Program-made: the position numbers and the translations under genes | NCBI RefSeq assembly: GCF_030272615.1 | Contig: NC_081412.1 | Location: forward strand, 21,427,932 to 21,491,931 | Length of the DNA stretch: 64,000 bases | DNA from: Cryptomeria japonica | Taxonomy: Eukaryota; Streptophyta; Pinopsida; Cupressales; Cupressaceae | Reading direction: 5' to 3' | In this document: in pieces, positions 11,877 to 24,150 of the stretch | How positions within the stretch are numbered: the first letter of the stretch is position 1 | Layout: each line of letters starts with the position of its first letter | Notes under the pieces: generated by a model | Database searches by the model: none | What the model was told of the DNA's origin: nothing | Seen by the model: the letters and a program-made list of their open reading frames with translations, nothing else

Positions 11877-11970
11877 GTTATCCAATTCATGAATAAGAGA
11901 AAAATAAAAATAAAATAAAAAAACAAGAAAAATAAAATAAAAAATAAAAAAGTGCAATAAAAACAAGTAG

Positions 11971-12000
11971 TGAAAACCTGGCAACAGGCGCTATTTGTGA
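11971..12000 (+). promoter_or_regulatory. Conserved post-pol hairpin motif (element A copy)
   Basis: The sequence tgaaaacctggcaacaggcg lies about 95 bases after the pol stop codon. CCTG and CAGG can pair across a GCAA tetraloop. The same motif follows pol in element B (24308-24340) and in element C (56153-56188). Role unknown; a 3'-UTR RNA structure is possible. Confidence 0.6.
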
Positions 12001-12610
12001 TAGATCGACTCTTCCATCTGTATGTACCCGTATCATAACTTTTTGCATCCATTCGCACTAAGCCTATGGCCATCACAAAGCTTTTGTAAACACAACAAAA
12101 TCTTGGACACACTTAGCGTAGGCTGTGTCCTTGATTATCCGAACAGTTATCCACATAAATCTCTCACCATGGATTGGTGATCAGAGTATATATCCACATC
12201 AAAAAAAGTGTCCATAGCTAGGGGCAAAATCTTGATCTCAGTGGGGGCATTCCGCTTTAGTTTTCATCAACCAGATAGAACGCATCACAAACAAGGATCA
12301 AAGCATACTACAGAGACAAATGTCAAAACTAACCGTTAGACTTAAAATCAAAATCGTTGTCAACATCAACACAAAATAGAGCATGATGGATAATCTATTC
12401 TGAATCATGATTTGTTTACACTTAGCATGAAGCTTGATTATTTGTATCTTGATTTTTAAAATATTAGATCTCCTAAGCAACTCAAAGATGCACTGAGCTA
12501 GAAAAGCAACAAAGGAGTCTAATATTTTATTTGGTTTTCTATCTATGAGGCGATCATTCATATGATGAAAATTTGTCTCGAGAGATGAGTAGAAACATAT
12601 CATTGAATAC
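12001..12610 (+). other. Element A post-pol spacer with PPT-like motif, up to the B insertion
   Basis: Noncoding. It contains the purine-rich motif ctaggggcaaaatc near 12218-12231, which resembles the polypurine tracts of B (29850-29863) and C (50829-50843), and a second tgggggcat near 12242. The sequence ends with AATAC (12606-12610), the left copy of the target-site duplication of element B, and continues at 31405. An antisense frame at 12298-12603 has no conserved match in B or C and is not called. Confidence 0.6.
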
Positions 12611-14045
12611 TGTAGTCATAGAAATCTGTCCATTTTAATTAAATGAATATTTTCTATTTATTTGATTAAAACCCCACTAGCCATCAGTTAATTAAATTAA
12701 TATTTAATTAATTCATCTTCAAACATTTTCCTATTAATTAAATAAATTATTGAATTTATTTTAATTAATTCATTAAACCAAATTCACAATCAATTAAATG
12801 AATAAATCCTATTTATTCAATTTAATCCCCTTTCTTCTTTTAAATAAATTAAATAAAACATTTATTTAAATCATTTATCCCCCCCACTTGCATTTTCCTA
12901 CAAATGCAACTTGCACACACAAATTGAAATAAATTAATTTTATTTTTAATAAAATTCTATTTTCCCTCACCCACCAAATCCACTTGCATTCCTAAACCCC
13001 CTTCTAGATTCTTCTAACCCCTTCCTAATTAACCTAATCCATCCCTTAATTATTGTCACATTCCTAAGCAACTTGGAGTAACTTCTCAAAGACTTCAAAG
13101 TCTTTGAAAAGCATTTAATGCTTTGTGTGTTCAACAATCTAACCTCTAAAGTCTCCCAAACCACTAATGGCTCTTACATGACCATTAATGACTCTTACAT
13201 AACCAATTATGGTTAATTCAACTTGCACCCATGTGTCTCCTCAAGTATTTATTGCTTTGACCATGGTTATCCCTTTTACCTTTGCACAAGAGTTTATCCA
13301 TTGGATAAAAGCTTTATTCTTTGAATAAAGAATTTATTCATTCAACCCAACCTTGACCTTAACTCCTAAGTTAACTCTAAGGTCATGTCAAGCATTTAAT
13401 GCTTATTCCCTCTCCTCTCAACCCCTCTCATATTGACACTTGTCATCTTGGGATTGGGTTGAATGCCCTCACATGGATTGAATATCAGTCAATCTTGACC
13501 CTTGTTGAGATTACTCAATCTTAACCATCCATTGCTCCACTTTCTCTATAAATAGAGCCCATTTCTTCATAATCCAGATCCTGAAAACTTGTATGCATTT
13601 AATTTATAGTGAAATTTTAGAGAGCATTTAGCATAAATCACTAATATATTGTTATTTTAGCCTAAAATAAATCATTTTGTCATCATAGCATCTAATATTA
13701 GCTTTTATTCACATTTGCATAACATTTTAGAGTAAACATTTCAATCTTGAACCTCCATAAGCATCCATAGTGCAAAAAGTTGTTGAGAGCTACACTAATT
13801 TGAAACTTGGAGAGGAGAGGAACAAAGGAGAAGGAGCTAAGGGCATGTTAGAAGGCATTTGGAGATGCCTTGTTATATTTACCTTCATAGTTAAATATTT
13901 CTTCATGTTTTTAGTGTCTCTTTTGATATGCCTGCTTAGATTAGTTTTTGGTTTAATAACACTAACTTTGATCTTGGTTTCTTGTGTTTTTGGTGTGTTA
14001 TACGACCACAGGTTCTTGTCTAACCTTGTCCATTCTAGAGCATCA
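12611..14045 (+). repeat. 5' LTR of element B
   Basis: 1435 bp, from TGTAGTCATAGAAATCTGTCC to ...CATTCTAGAGCATCA. U3 is rich in TTAATTAAAT. A TATA-type promoter is at 13544-13557. The region after it carries an open frame (13770 onward, a hydrophobic small product) that also occurs in the right LTR; because the LTRs are copies of one another, this is not independent evidence for a gene. Confidence 0.95.
13544..13557 (+). promoter_or_regulatory. TATA box of the element B 5' LTR
   Basis: tctataaatagagc lies about 900 bases into the LTR and is repeated at 30896-30911 in the 3' LTR. Equivalent ctataaata/ctatttatag boxes are present in the solo LTRs at 4620 and 44695 (reverse). The U3/R border is expected about 30 bases downstream. 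Confidence 0.7.
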
Positions 14046-14047
14046 TT

Positions 14048-14060
14048 TGGTGAACCCGAC
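14048..14060 (+). other. Primer-binding site of element B
   Basis: tggtgaacccgac starts two bases after the LTR end. TGG is the complement of the tRNA CCA end. I could not assign the primer tRNA with confidence. Confidence 0.65.
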
Positions 14061-14123
14061 ATGAATCAAACACAAAAAATTTCTACAAACCACTAACTTT
14101 TTTGTTTAAATTGACACACAGGT

Positions 14124-14365
14124 CGCGCTTCGACACTTTTGTTCACGTTCCAACACTATTGTCATTTAGTATTTTAGCACTTTTGTTTATACAATAGCGC
14201 TATTGTCTAAAGTTTAGCACTTTTGAATATACTCTAGTGCTTTTATCTCTTAATTAGCGTTGTTGTTTAGGTTTTAGCGCTTTTGACCTGCTGCACAAAT
14301 ATCTTACTTGAGCGCTTTTGTCTTCCTTGTAGCGCTTCTGTTTGCACACAAAATAGCGCTATTGT
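14124..14365 (+). repeat. Array of TAGCGCTTTTGT-like motifs in the element B leader
   Basis: About 11 degenerate copies of the 12-base motif (variants TAGCACTTTTGT, TAGCGCTATTGT) start just after the PBS. The same motif in reverse orientation, ACAAAAGCGCTA, forms a second array at 29006-29304 near the other end of the internal region. The two arrays are complementary and could pair in an RNA transcript or mark both ends of the element. Confidence 0.75.
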
Positions 14366-16019
14366 AACAAAACGTTGTAAAAAATTTCCTTGTAACCAAA
14401 AAAACAAAAAATTAAGCTTGTGGAAGCCCCCCAGACATGCGCATTTTTCTAACTTATTCTCTTTTGTGCAGGTTTTGACTAACCCCTTCAGCAAGAATTT
14501 TTAGTAATTTTTAGCTTAGGAAGTAAATTTGTTTTTATGGCTAACTTTGTATTTCAAGTTGGAATAAAATAAACTCACTTTCCTTTTGGTTAAAAATAAA
14601 CTACACTTTGATTTGGGTTTTAAAATTCACCACATCTTTCATTTGGAGCTCTAAAAAGAATCACACTTGTTCAAAGTTAAAAAGAATCACAAAAACAAAC
14701 ACACAAAATTATTTTTTGCAAAGTTAGGAACAAGTTCTTTTGGTGCTTAAAATCAACAAGGCAAAATTTATTTCTTGCATCAAACTAAAACTCACAATCC
14801 ACACTTCAATTTTTGGGCAAATAAAAAGAACAATCAATTTGTCTTATCTTGCAAAACGACTTACTTTATGCATACGTGCTCTTATTTCAATTGACCAGGA
14901 TTTCAAATTCTAGTTTACTCAAACACATTGCTTTTGAAGTTAAAAAGAACATCATGGTTGTTGGAGCAACATCTCTAAATAGATAAAACAAATCATTGCA
15001 ATGACAAGTTAAAAAGAACAAGTGTATTTTGTGTTTGACACACTTGTGCAAAAGAGTTTATCGAGTGGTCATACTTCTAACACACACTATCCTCTCCCTT
15101 GGTTTTCGTGGTCCTAGGTGGAAGAGAAAAGTGTTAGTAACACTCAAAATTTTATCTTTTTAAGAGAGGTCTGCCAAGAGACACATCACTCTTGGGAATG
15201 ACCTCGCGCGGTAAATCTTTCGAGCCGTTAAAGAAATCAGGTGAGAGCGAAAGTTGTAGCCTTGGGTATAGTTGTTCCTACAGTGTAACTTATCGAAATG
15301 ACAAATGGGCCCCACCACAAGTTACAAGGCTCTTAAGTGAGTCACTGCAGAATGAACTTATGTCCAAAAACATCGAACATTACTAAACACCTTTAAGTAG
15401 TAGCCCACCCATTCTATTGATTGAGGATATTTGTGATACAATTCAGTGCAAGAGCATAGATGGTTTTGCTCCCAAGATACTCACCATACATATTTCCTTG
15501 AGTAGAAACATAGTTTTTTGAAAAGTCACTTGTGTCTTGATGAAAGTGGTGACTCCCCCATCATAGGGATTATCTATTTGTTATGCTCGTGCAAGACTTA
15601 GTATATCACATCCTTACCTGCCACGACAAGATTCATAAGGTATGTAGTACCAAAGTCAAAGAAATATCAAGATGTGGGCTGAATTTATCGCAACTGGCCA
15701 TTTGACCTTAGGGATAAAGAGTGTTTGAAGTGTCTTCATTTTTGTGTCAGACCAAGTACAAATTGAGTCGACTTCAGGCTTTGGGAAAACACCTTAAAAT
15801 ACATCTAAAAGAAAGGGTCATAAAAAGTCCAAGGATTGGGTGATCTAGACCCATACTTATTTGTGCCTTTTTGAGGCAACATTCTTGTGTTTGTGTGCTT
15901 GCTTTGTTTTCTTATCAAAGAAAAATAAAAAATCCATTCCAAAACAAGTATTCATCCAATACAAACATTTTTAGAAACCAACAAAGGATCAAAATCAAAC
16001 AACAAAAGTATCAAACTAT
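14366..16019 (+). other. Untranslated leader of element B
   Basis: No conserved frame. The part 14500-15050 is AT-rich with recurring 'gttaaaaagaac/aatcac' phrases. The small frame 15192-15386 has no counterpart that I can see in A or C. The whole leader from LTR to gag is 2.8 kb, long for a Ty3/gypsy element but usual for Tat elements. Confidence 0.6.
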
Positions 16020-16403
16020 ATGACCATTCTTCACATCTTGAGAAAGAAGAATCTTCATCAAGACATCAACTTGAAAAGAAGACCATTGAGCTCAAAGGCT
16101 CTTATCAAAAGGAGGAAATTCTTCTATCTTAATAGACAAATCTTTGTCTCTAATAGAGCCTTGTTACGTCACATACGTCTCTATCTTCAAGGGAAATCAA
16201 ACGAGTTTGATCAAGAGTCATTGAACCACTGAGCTTTTATGCAATACAGAGCTTTGAGTTATCACAAAAACAAAGGAGGCAAGATCAATCTTGACTTCTT
16301 TCCAGACATTTGTATCACATACAATGTAGTTCAAGAAATGCCACCAATGCCTGAAAGAGAAGAGGTAGAATTTGTCCCATATGTAACACGAAGCTTTTAT
16401 TGA
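16020..16403 (+). pseudogene. ORF0 of element B, one internal TGA
   Basis: A 127-residue frame from 16020 with one stop, TGA at 16230-16232, that stands where the element A homologue has Arg (ERAFIQ in A; H-stop-AFMQ in B), so a CGA to TGA change is likely. The N-terminal half is basic (LKRRPLSS, LIKRRKFFYLNRQ). The C-terminal half has GGKINLDFFPDICITY, matched by GKINLAYLPESSITY in A. B extends about 25 residues further than A, with an acidic PMPEREEVEF tail. No known domain. It ends 433 bases upstream of gag. Confidence 0.5.
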
Positions 16404-16836
16404 AGTTAAACGTTTCATTCATTCCCATATTCACATCATCACTTCATTTCAACTCTCAAAACATTAAGAGGTTCTTGTCCTAAAGTTCTATTTTAAAATT
16501 GCTTGAATCAAACACAAAAACATCACTTTTTAGAGTGTCTCTACATCTAGGATAAGCTCATCCTAAGAGACATATATACGCTGGTTAAAACTAGTCTATG
16601 AGTGAATCCTCTCATTACTAGGTAGTTGGATTTGTAACACATCTCAGATTCCTCTACACCTTATCACATCAAACTTTGCCAAAACACAACAAGCAATTCA
16701 AGAAAGAACTTTGGTAACATCTACCTTTAAAGTGCTAGAGATCCATATGCAAAACACCACACCAACCATAAATCTCTCATTTCATCAACAACTCATCATC
16801 ATTTTCACTCAACTTCAACAAAAACTTATAAACAAA

Positions 16837-18361
16837 ATGGCTCATACCCGAACACGGTCAAGACAACAAGAAATTGAGGAAGAAGAAGAAGAGGAAAATA
16901 TCAATGAATTCCAAGAAGCCCTTGGAGGAAACACAAATGATGAAAACCTAGGTACTCCTACCCCGACGACAATAGAAAGGGCACAACACAACCTTCTCTT
17001 TAATAGACTTTTTGACGAAATACTCAGGAGCAATGCGGATGCTCACTTTTTGAGACTTGCTCAAGAGGGAGCCAAACTACCTTCTGACTTTGATGTTGCA
17101 CAACTAAGACAAGCATCAGAACGCCAAAGTCGTAATGAGGATGAAAGAGGTCGAGATCTAGTTAGATACAACCTTCATCAAGGTAATCCACCACCTCCTC
17201 CTCCTCCAAATGACATAGAGATGTTGTGGCAACAAGTTGAAAATCTCGCCCAACAACTTCGTAGTGGTGTGAAAACTAACCAATTTTCACTCAATGACAT
17301 TTGTCCCTATCCCTTTGATAGGAATCTTCATATGCCACCTTTTCCATGAGGGTTCGAAAGACCCAAGTTTGAAAAATATAGAGGAAAAGGAGATCCTCAT
17401 GATCATGTTCGAGAATTCCATTCAACTTGCCTAGAAGTGGCATACGAGGATACATACCTCATGCACCTTTTTTCCCAAAGCTTAAGAGGAACAACCACAT
17501 CATGGTTTTCCTAATTACCAGGTGGCATTAGGACATTTGAAGAACTCATCCAGAAGTTCCTGGCACATTACTCACACAACATTGAACGTGATATCACTAT
17601 GGCTGATCTATGTAACACTAAACAAAAACTAGGTGAACTATTTTTAGTCTTTCTACAATGATGGCATCAAATGTCTAGCAGACGTTTCTCTTCAGTTACC
17701 TAAACAAGAACTAGTGGAAATATTTATTTCCAACTTAAACGAAGAAATGGAATTTCACCTAGATGTCAAAGACACAGATTCTTTCAATGACATGATCACA
17801 AAAGGCTTAAAATGTGAGCGGACTCTCATTAAGAAAGGACTTATCAAAATCTACAATGAGCCAAAGGATGCCCCTCGTCCACGCTTCAATAGTGACAAGC
17901 CTAGCTTCTGGAAAAAAAAACAAAAATATCGTCAACGACGGGGTTGTGGATGCAAGAACTATCAAAAGTGCACAACCAGTGGTTCGATTTGCAGGATAGA
18001 ACACCCCACCCAAGAATAACACAGTTGCTCCTTCAAATCAAGGGCGCATCACATCTCAAGACGAACCCAGACAGTGTCAACAAAAACCAAAGCAAACATA
18101 CACTCCCTTAGGGGAACCCATCGAAATAGTGTTACATCAGTTGCTTTCTCAAAATCTGGTGACCTTACCAAAAACATCAAATTATGAACCTCAAGTCAAA
18201 TCTTCATGGTGGAGGGATACCGAACATTGCGATTTCCATCAAGGGAAAGGGCATAAGACAAGCAATTGTCACAGATTGAAAGATCTTATTCAGGATCTTA
18301 TTGACTGAGGTCAAATCGAAATCGAAGGATATGATCCAAAGACACAAACAATGATCATCTG
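16837..18361 (+). pseudogene. Element B gag with intact zinc knuckle
   Basis: The start MAHTRTRSRQQEIEEEE is at 16837, the first Met of a long frame that resembles gag starts in A and C. An acidic N-terminus is followed by a proline run (PPPPPPP, about 17190), then CPYPFDRNLHMPPFP. The capsid-like part continues in the same frame past TGA at 17347 with KYRGKGDPHDHVREF and YSHNIERDITMADLCNTKQ, with TAA at 17513 and TGA near 17659 (where C has Arg: FLQRW). A frameshift near 17690 moves to the next frame (17714-18019). The knuckle CDFHQGKGHKTSNCHRLKDL near 18228-18290 keeps C, H, H and C. Confidence 0.88.
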
Positions 18362-19699
18362 ATGTTCAAAAATCCACTTCCATCACAAGATCAAAGAGGT
18401 CCTTCCACTTCAGGGAGAAACACAGACACCGCTAATTATACGCAAGCAGCATATAATTACACTGTGAATCACCTATACGATGCCAGTGAACAAATTGCAA
18501 CTATTACCATCAAAAATCCCAGCTCCACTCGCAATGTTGTTACACGTCGTGTCAAGATTACCATAAAAGTAGCTCCACAAGGCACCACATCTATCCCAAA
18601 GTAGTATAACCTTGTGGACCAGTTAGACAAAATGCCCACACTGATATCTATCTTAGAGCTATTGTGCCTATCTCCATATTATAAAACAATCTTGGATCAA
18701 GCTCTCCAAGAGGCGTCGGTCCCTGCAAAGCTAAATACAAATCAGTTCCAAGCCATGGTAAAAAATCTAAGGTCATCACCTTGTCTCACTTTCTCTGAAA
18801 GTGACAATTCTTCCTTCCAGCAACCTCATAATGCCTCACTACACATTGAAGGATTTATCAATCAACATGGGATCAAGCGAGTCTTGATCGACAATGGAGC
18901 AAGCCTGAATATTTGTACACTACAATTAGTCACTGCATTGGGATATGCAATTGAATCAGTGGATCCCCGCAAGAAGATCACAATCAAAGCTTATGATGAT
19001 GCAGAGCATTCATCCAAAGGAGTTGTTGTACTACCAATCCGAGTGGGCCCTATGGTGAAACACATCATTTGTCAAGTCTTGGACCTTCCTCTGTCGTACA
19101 ATTTGTTGTTGGGGAGACCTTGGATACACGCCATGCAAGCCGTTCCATCCACTTACCATCAGTGTATCAAGTTCCCACATAATGGTGTAGAAATCACAAT
19201 CCTGGACGATGCAAACCCCTTCGCATATTGTCATAATATAAGTCATCAACCAGAGATTACTGTTCCCAACAATAGAGAAGCCATCTCCTCCATGTCATAC
19301 ATAAGTCCAGCCTCTCTTTCCAATTCAAACACCACTATACCCAGGCAAGAGATGCTCAAGATGAAAATTGCAAAGGAAGGTCCTGGAGAATACAATCTAA
19401 GCCAACTCTTTTGTGTTGGACAAATGCCCACTTCTCCCAAAATACATGGCAAACCTCAACAAGTACTTCAGACGTCACTAGTCAAACCAACATGTACATT
19501 GACACCTTTCATCCTTGGAAAGAGTCAAGAAGAAGAAACCAGAGATGAGGACTTAGCAGAATGGATCTATAAGGACCCAATCACCACTGACATTCTGCAA
19601 GCTAAGCTTCCCACATATCAGTATGGCAAAGGCCTTCTCATTATGCGCAGAATGGGTTATGATGGTCAGAGTGCTTTGGGACCTTGCAAGCAAGGATGA
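18362..19699 (+). pseudogene. Element B aspartic protease region
   Basis: After gag the frame continues, with TAG at 18602-18604 where A has the Gln of TQYNLVDQ. A 361-codon open stretch (18614-19699) follows. The retropepsin core VLIDNGASLNIC starts at 18881, and the flap/second strand part is KIIIKAYDD-like with HIICQVLDLPLSYNLLLGRP at about 19060-19120. The rest, ending near LLIMRRMGYDGQ, belongs to the long linker. The protease itself contains no stop and may be the best preserved part of B. Confidence 0.88.
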
Positions 19700-20941
19700 C
19701 ATGAACCACTGCAGTCGGAATTAAAGCCCAAAGATAACACAGGACTAGGCTTTCAAAAGGAGATCTTTCCTAAGCTCAGATTCAAAGGGAAACCCAACAA
19801 ACCGCTATATCAACCTACTACAAAGAGGCCTCCTTTGATTATAAAAGCAACACCCCAAAACATAGCAACCACCCCATTAAGGCTAAAAATCCCAGCAAAA
19901 CCATATGCAACGCCAGTCATCCCATCAATCAAACCAGCAACATCGTCAACAGCAGTGATAACATCAATAGTCCCCTTAGCAGCACCAACTATATCCGAAT
20001 TCCCAGCAGTATCGACCACACCAGCAGTTCCAACAGAAGTAGCAGATTCAACACTACCAACACTCCCTGCATCGGATTCATTGATCCCCATAATTCTTCC
20101 TGCAGCACCGATGATTTCATCTACAATGGTACATCAACCAATCACACCTGCAGTGTTTAACTCAAGAGGTATCCCAGTATGGTATAGCAATCAGATTCTG
20201 GAAAATGACTTAGAGACCGACTCACATGAGTGGGAGTTTGATTCAGTACATCTGAATACTTCAAATGAGGAAGACACATCACCCCCTCCACCTCACAAAA
20301 ACATCCCTATTTATGGAGAAGCATAGATAAAGACCTCTTGGGTTCCTGAACTGGAAACTTCTTCCACAGACCCTACGTCACATCCTACGCCTGATTCTGA
20401 CAGGGAGAGTACCATCAATGACCTTAACCACAACATCTTAACCCTCACTGACACATCGAACAAACTTAACCTAATCGATGAGGTAATGCCCATTATCCAT
20501 CCTGAACTCATCGAATGGAACCAACCTAATCCCCCATGTCTTGACCATTTCCAAAACGATGAGGCAATCATTGACTTCTTGGAATTACGGGATAACATAC
20601 CAAGCGAAGATCACAAAGCTGGATTCGCCATAGAACTTAATAGCGCAACATACTTTGGGGTGGATGCCAAACCTTTCAGTTGCAAAAATATAACAATAAA
20701 ACATGGATCTTCCAGTGAAAACCACAATGTGGCACTGTTTGATCCCACAAAAGTAAAAAGAAAGAGTGTATCCAATGGTGAAAACCTCTCTGAGGTGCCC
20801 GAGGATGAAAGGTTTGACATCCTCCCTTCTAGTGCACAATAGGTACGATCAACAATTATCATTGAAGAGACAAAAGAATGCAACGTAGGGACTCCTGAAA
20901 GTCCTCACCACATACATCTGGCATCTCTTTTAACTCCAGAG
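19700..20941 (+). pseudogene. Element B protease-RT linker with Pro/Ala/Thr-rich tract
   Basis: The segment 19835-20326 encodes a Pro/Ala/Thr/Ser/Val-rich stretch with irregular repeats of TPAVPT and AAPTIS type, not seen in A or C. It is followed by an acidic part and by the conserved linker end ENLSEVPEDERFDILPSSAQ (20780-20840). Stops: TAG at 20326 and 20840. Linker length is similar in all three elements while its sequence varies strongly. It looks like a disordered spacer; no function is known. Confidence 0.6.
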
Positions 20942-21898
20942 GAATAACCTAAGTTTGTCGAATTCTTCCAGAAGCGTCAGATTAACTTTGCATGGTCATA
21001 TGCAGACATGCCTGGTCTTGATCCGGATTTAGTCATGCATCACCTCATAGTAGCCGAAGGAGCTAAGCCTGTCAAGCAGAAGCTTCGCAAGATGCATCCT
21101 CAGATTGCAGTTCTAGTCAAAGCAGAACTTTAGAAACTCCTGGATGTTGGCTTCATTAGACCCATTGATTATGCGGATTGGATATCCAACATTGTGCCTG
21201 TCGGCAAACCAAATGGGGGCATCTGTATCTGTACTGACTTCAGAGATCTGAACAAAGCATGTCCTAAAGATGACTTTCCCCTACCGAATATCGACATCAT
21301 AATAGACCTAACAACAGGACATGCCATGCTTTCACTCATGGATGGCTTTTCAGGGTACAATCAGATAAAGATCGCTCTAGAGGATCAACATAAGATAGCC
21401 TTCACATGTGCATGGGGCACATACTACTGGAATGTAATGCCTTTCAGTTTGAAGAATGCAAGAGCGACCTATCAACGAGCAATGACTACTATCTTTCATG
21501 ATATGATGCATACCATAATGGAAGATTATGTTGATGACTTACTAGCAAAATCCCTCACAAGAGAAGGTCATCTAGACATATTAGAGAAAATCTTTGATAG
21601 ACTGGAAAAATATCATGTTAGACTCAACCCCAAAAAATGTGTCTTTGGAGTAACCTCAGGGAAACTTCTAGGATACATTATCTCAAGCAAAGGTATTGAG
21701 GTCGATCCAGCAAAAGTCAAAGCAATCATGGACATGCCACCTCCAAAGAACATCAGCTAGCTAAGGACACTACAAGGGCGGCTTCAGTCCATCCGCAGAT
21801 TCATTGCACAACTGGTAGATAAGTGCCACCCCTTTACACACCTGTTATACAAGAACATCCGCTTTCAATGGGATACCAGATGCCAACAAGCATTCCAG
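20942..21898 (+). pseudogene. Element B reverse transcriptase with intact YVDD
   Basis: The segment QINFAWSYADMPGLDPDLVM leads into AKPVKQKLRKMHPQIAVLVK, a TAG at 21131 (Lys/Gln in relatives), GFIRPIDYADWISNIVPV, the palm motifs CTDFRDLNKACPKDDFPLPN and LMDGFSGYNQIKIA, and FTCAWGTYYWNVMPF. The catalytic box YVDD is encoded at 21527-21538. The connection has LNPKKCVFGVTSGKLLGYII. The frame is broken by TAG at 21758-21760 where C has Gln (ISQLRSLQGR), and continues as LRTLQGRLQSIRRFIAQL. All active-site residues are present. Confidence 0.92.
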
Positions 21899-22864
21899 AT
21901 GCTTAAAGACTATCTCATGAATACACCATTGTTGATTCCACCAGATCCGAGCAGGCCTTTATTACTCTACATTTTAGCAACAAGTATAGCATTGGGTGTA
22001 CTATTGGCACAACACAATGCAGAAGGGAAAGAGTGTGTTGTTTACTACATCTCTCACACACTGGTTGGCTATGAACTCAATTACACACCTATTGAGCGAG
22101 CTTGCCTAGTAGTAATCATGGCAGCCACTAAACTGAGGCACTATCTATTGACACATAAAGTACAGTTAATTGCAAAGATCGATCCACTCAAATACTTACT
22201 CAGTAAAGCCGCATTGACTAGCCGCTTGGCCAAATGGGTGATGATTCTCAGTGAATTTGATATCAAGTATGTGGACCATAAGGCTATCAAAGGACAATTT
22301 ATTGCAGATCAGTTGGCCGATGCACCACTCATAGGCGATCATCCTCTCATTTCCAATTTTCCAGATGAAGAGATATTCATGATCACAGAAGCACAACCAT
22401 GGAAGCTATACTTTGATGGTTTATACACCAGGCATGGCTCGGGGGCAGGCATTCTATTTATCACACCTCAAGGTTACAGCATTCCGAAGTCTTACAGGCT
22501 CACATTTCCATGCACAAACAACATAGTAGAGTATGAGGCCTTGATCACAGGACTCAGGCTAGCCATACAATGGAAGTTACAAGAACTACAAGTATATGGC
22601 AACTCCCAACTGGTCATTCAACAAACAACCGATGAATATCAGACTAAGGATGACAAACTCATGCCATACAAGCAAATGGTGGATAGTCTAAAGGCATCAT
22701 TTACTACTATCACCTTTGAGCAGATACCTAGAGATCAAAATCGAGCTGCTGACGCTATGGCTACTATTGCGTCTCTCTTAGATCTTCTGAAAAATTCAAC
22801 ATGCTACGAGTTCTTGGTTGAACAACTTTGGATTCCCGCTTATGATATCCCAGAAACCGAATGA
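21899..22864 (+). pseudogene. Element B tandem RNase H domains
   Basis: A 321-codon open frame. The first RNase H spans about 21940-22330 (LLYILATSIALGVLLAQHNA, YYISHTLVGYELNYTPIERA, HYLLTHKVQLIAKIDPLKYL). The second spans about 22390-22790 with WKLYFDGLYTRHGSGAGILF, FPCTNNIVEYEALITGLRLA, VYGNSQLVIQQTTDEYQTKD and QNRAADAMATIASLL. The FDG, E and D positions expected for the RNase H active site are present in the second domain. This order is diagnostic of the Tat lineage. A one-base deletion near 22860 shifts the frame before integrase. Confidence 0.92.
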
Positions 22865-24150
22865 TATGTCGCCTTGTTGGTTCCAAATCCCCATGGTACG
22901 GTGAGTTCTACACCTATCTTCACGATCACACACTTCCTCCTAACCAATCGAATAACCAACGTAAAACCTTCATTCGCTAAACTGCTCGATATACCATTAT
23001 TGCTGAAACCCTATACTGACACAGTCTTGATGTTACTCTCCTTCAATGTCTAGAACAAGATGAGATAACAAAAGCCTTGGAAGAGGTACATGAAGGAATT
23101 TGTGGAACTCATGGAAGTGGCCCGTCACTAGCTAAAAAGATCCTACGAGCTGGATACTATTGGCCATCAATGGAAAAAGACTCCTACTACTTTGTCTGAA
23201 AGTGCAAGAAATGCCAAGTTCATGGAGACCTGATACATGCACCAGCATAGGAATTGCAACCAATCACAACACCATGGCCCTTTTGTCAATGGGGACTTGA
23301 CCTTGTGGGTAAAATCCATCCATCTTCATCCAACGATCACAAATTCATTATTACCGCCACCGAATACTTCACAAAGTGGATTGAAGTTGTTCCACTTACC
23401 CAAGTCACTGGCAAGCAAATCGCCTCATTCATCCTCAATTACATCATTTGTCGATATGGTGTACCCATGTCCATCATCACAGATAACGGGCTTCCTTTCA
23501 AAAATCAGGATGTCCGTGAACTCTATGAAAAGTTTCACATCCCACACCGCTTTTCCACTCCCTATTACCCACAAGGCAATGGTCAGGTAGAAGCATCAAA
23601 CAAGAACATATTGAGAATCCTCAAGAAGACAGTCAATGATGCCGACCGTGATTGGCATGTTCAATTGAATCCAGCACTATGGGCATATCGAACTAGCATT
23701 CGCACCCCTACAGGCGCAACTCCTTACTCACTGGTCTATGGTAGAGAAGCTATCTTACCTATTGAGGTTGAGATACCATCACTACGAGTTTCCTTGCATA
23801 ATCTAATAGATGATGAAGCCTACAGGGTATCACGTCTTCAGGACTTAGAGCTACTTGATGAGAAACGACAAGCTGCATACAATCAACTCAAAGCCTATCA
23901 GCAGCGCATGAGCAGAAGCTACAATCATTGAGTTAGACCTCATACATTTGAGGTCGGTGATCTTGTTCTTCGAGAAAATCCTCGTAACCAACCAAATAGA
24001 GAACATCAGGGAAAGTTCGAATCAAATTGGCTGGGTCCATATGTTATCACTGCTGTATTTGGGTCCGGGGCATATCAGTTGGCTACTTCAGAAGGAGAAC
24101 CGCTAGCAGATCCAATCAACAACATGCACCTCAAAAGGTTTTATACATAA
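22865..24150 (+). pseudogene. Element B integrase with DDE residues
   Basis: The zinc finger reads EEVHEGICGTHGSGPSLAKK (H, H) and, after TGA at 23199 (Arg in C), KCKKCQVHGD (C, C). The core has WPFCQWGLDLVGKIHPSSSN (first Asp, about 23300), SIITDNGLPF (second Asp, about 23483) and GNGQVEASNKNILRILKKTV (Glu, about 23592). The C-terminal part SRSYNH-stop-VRPHTFEVGDLVLRENPRN and NWLGPYVITAVFGSGAYQLA ends with MHLKRFYT at 24150. Stops near 22979, 23019, 23199, 23249 and 23930 correspond to TAA, TGA or TAG at CAA, TGG, CGA or CAG positions. There is no chromodomain, as in Tat elements. Confidence 0.92.

Noticed and set aside
19835-20091. Gly/Val-rich antisense protein in the linker of B
   Set aside because: Complement of the Pro/Ala/Thr-rich linker; no conserved start or neighbours.
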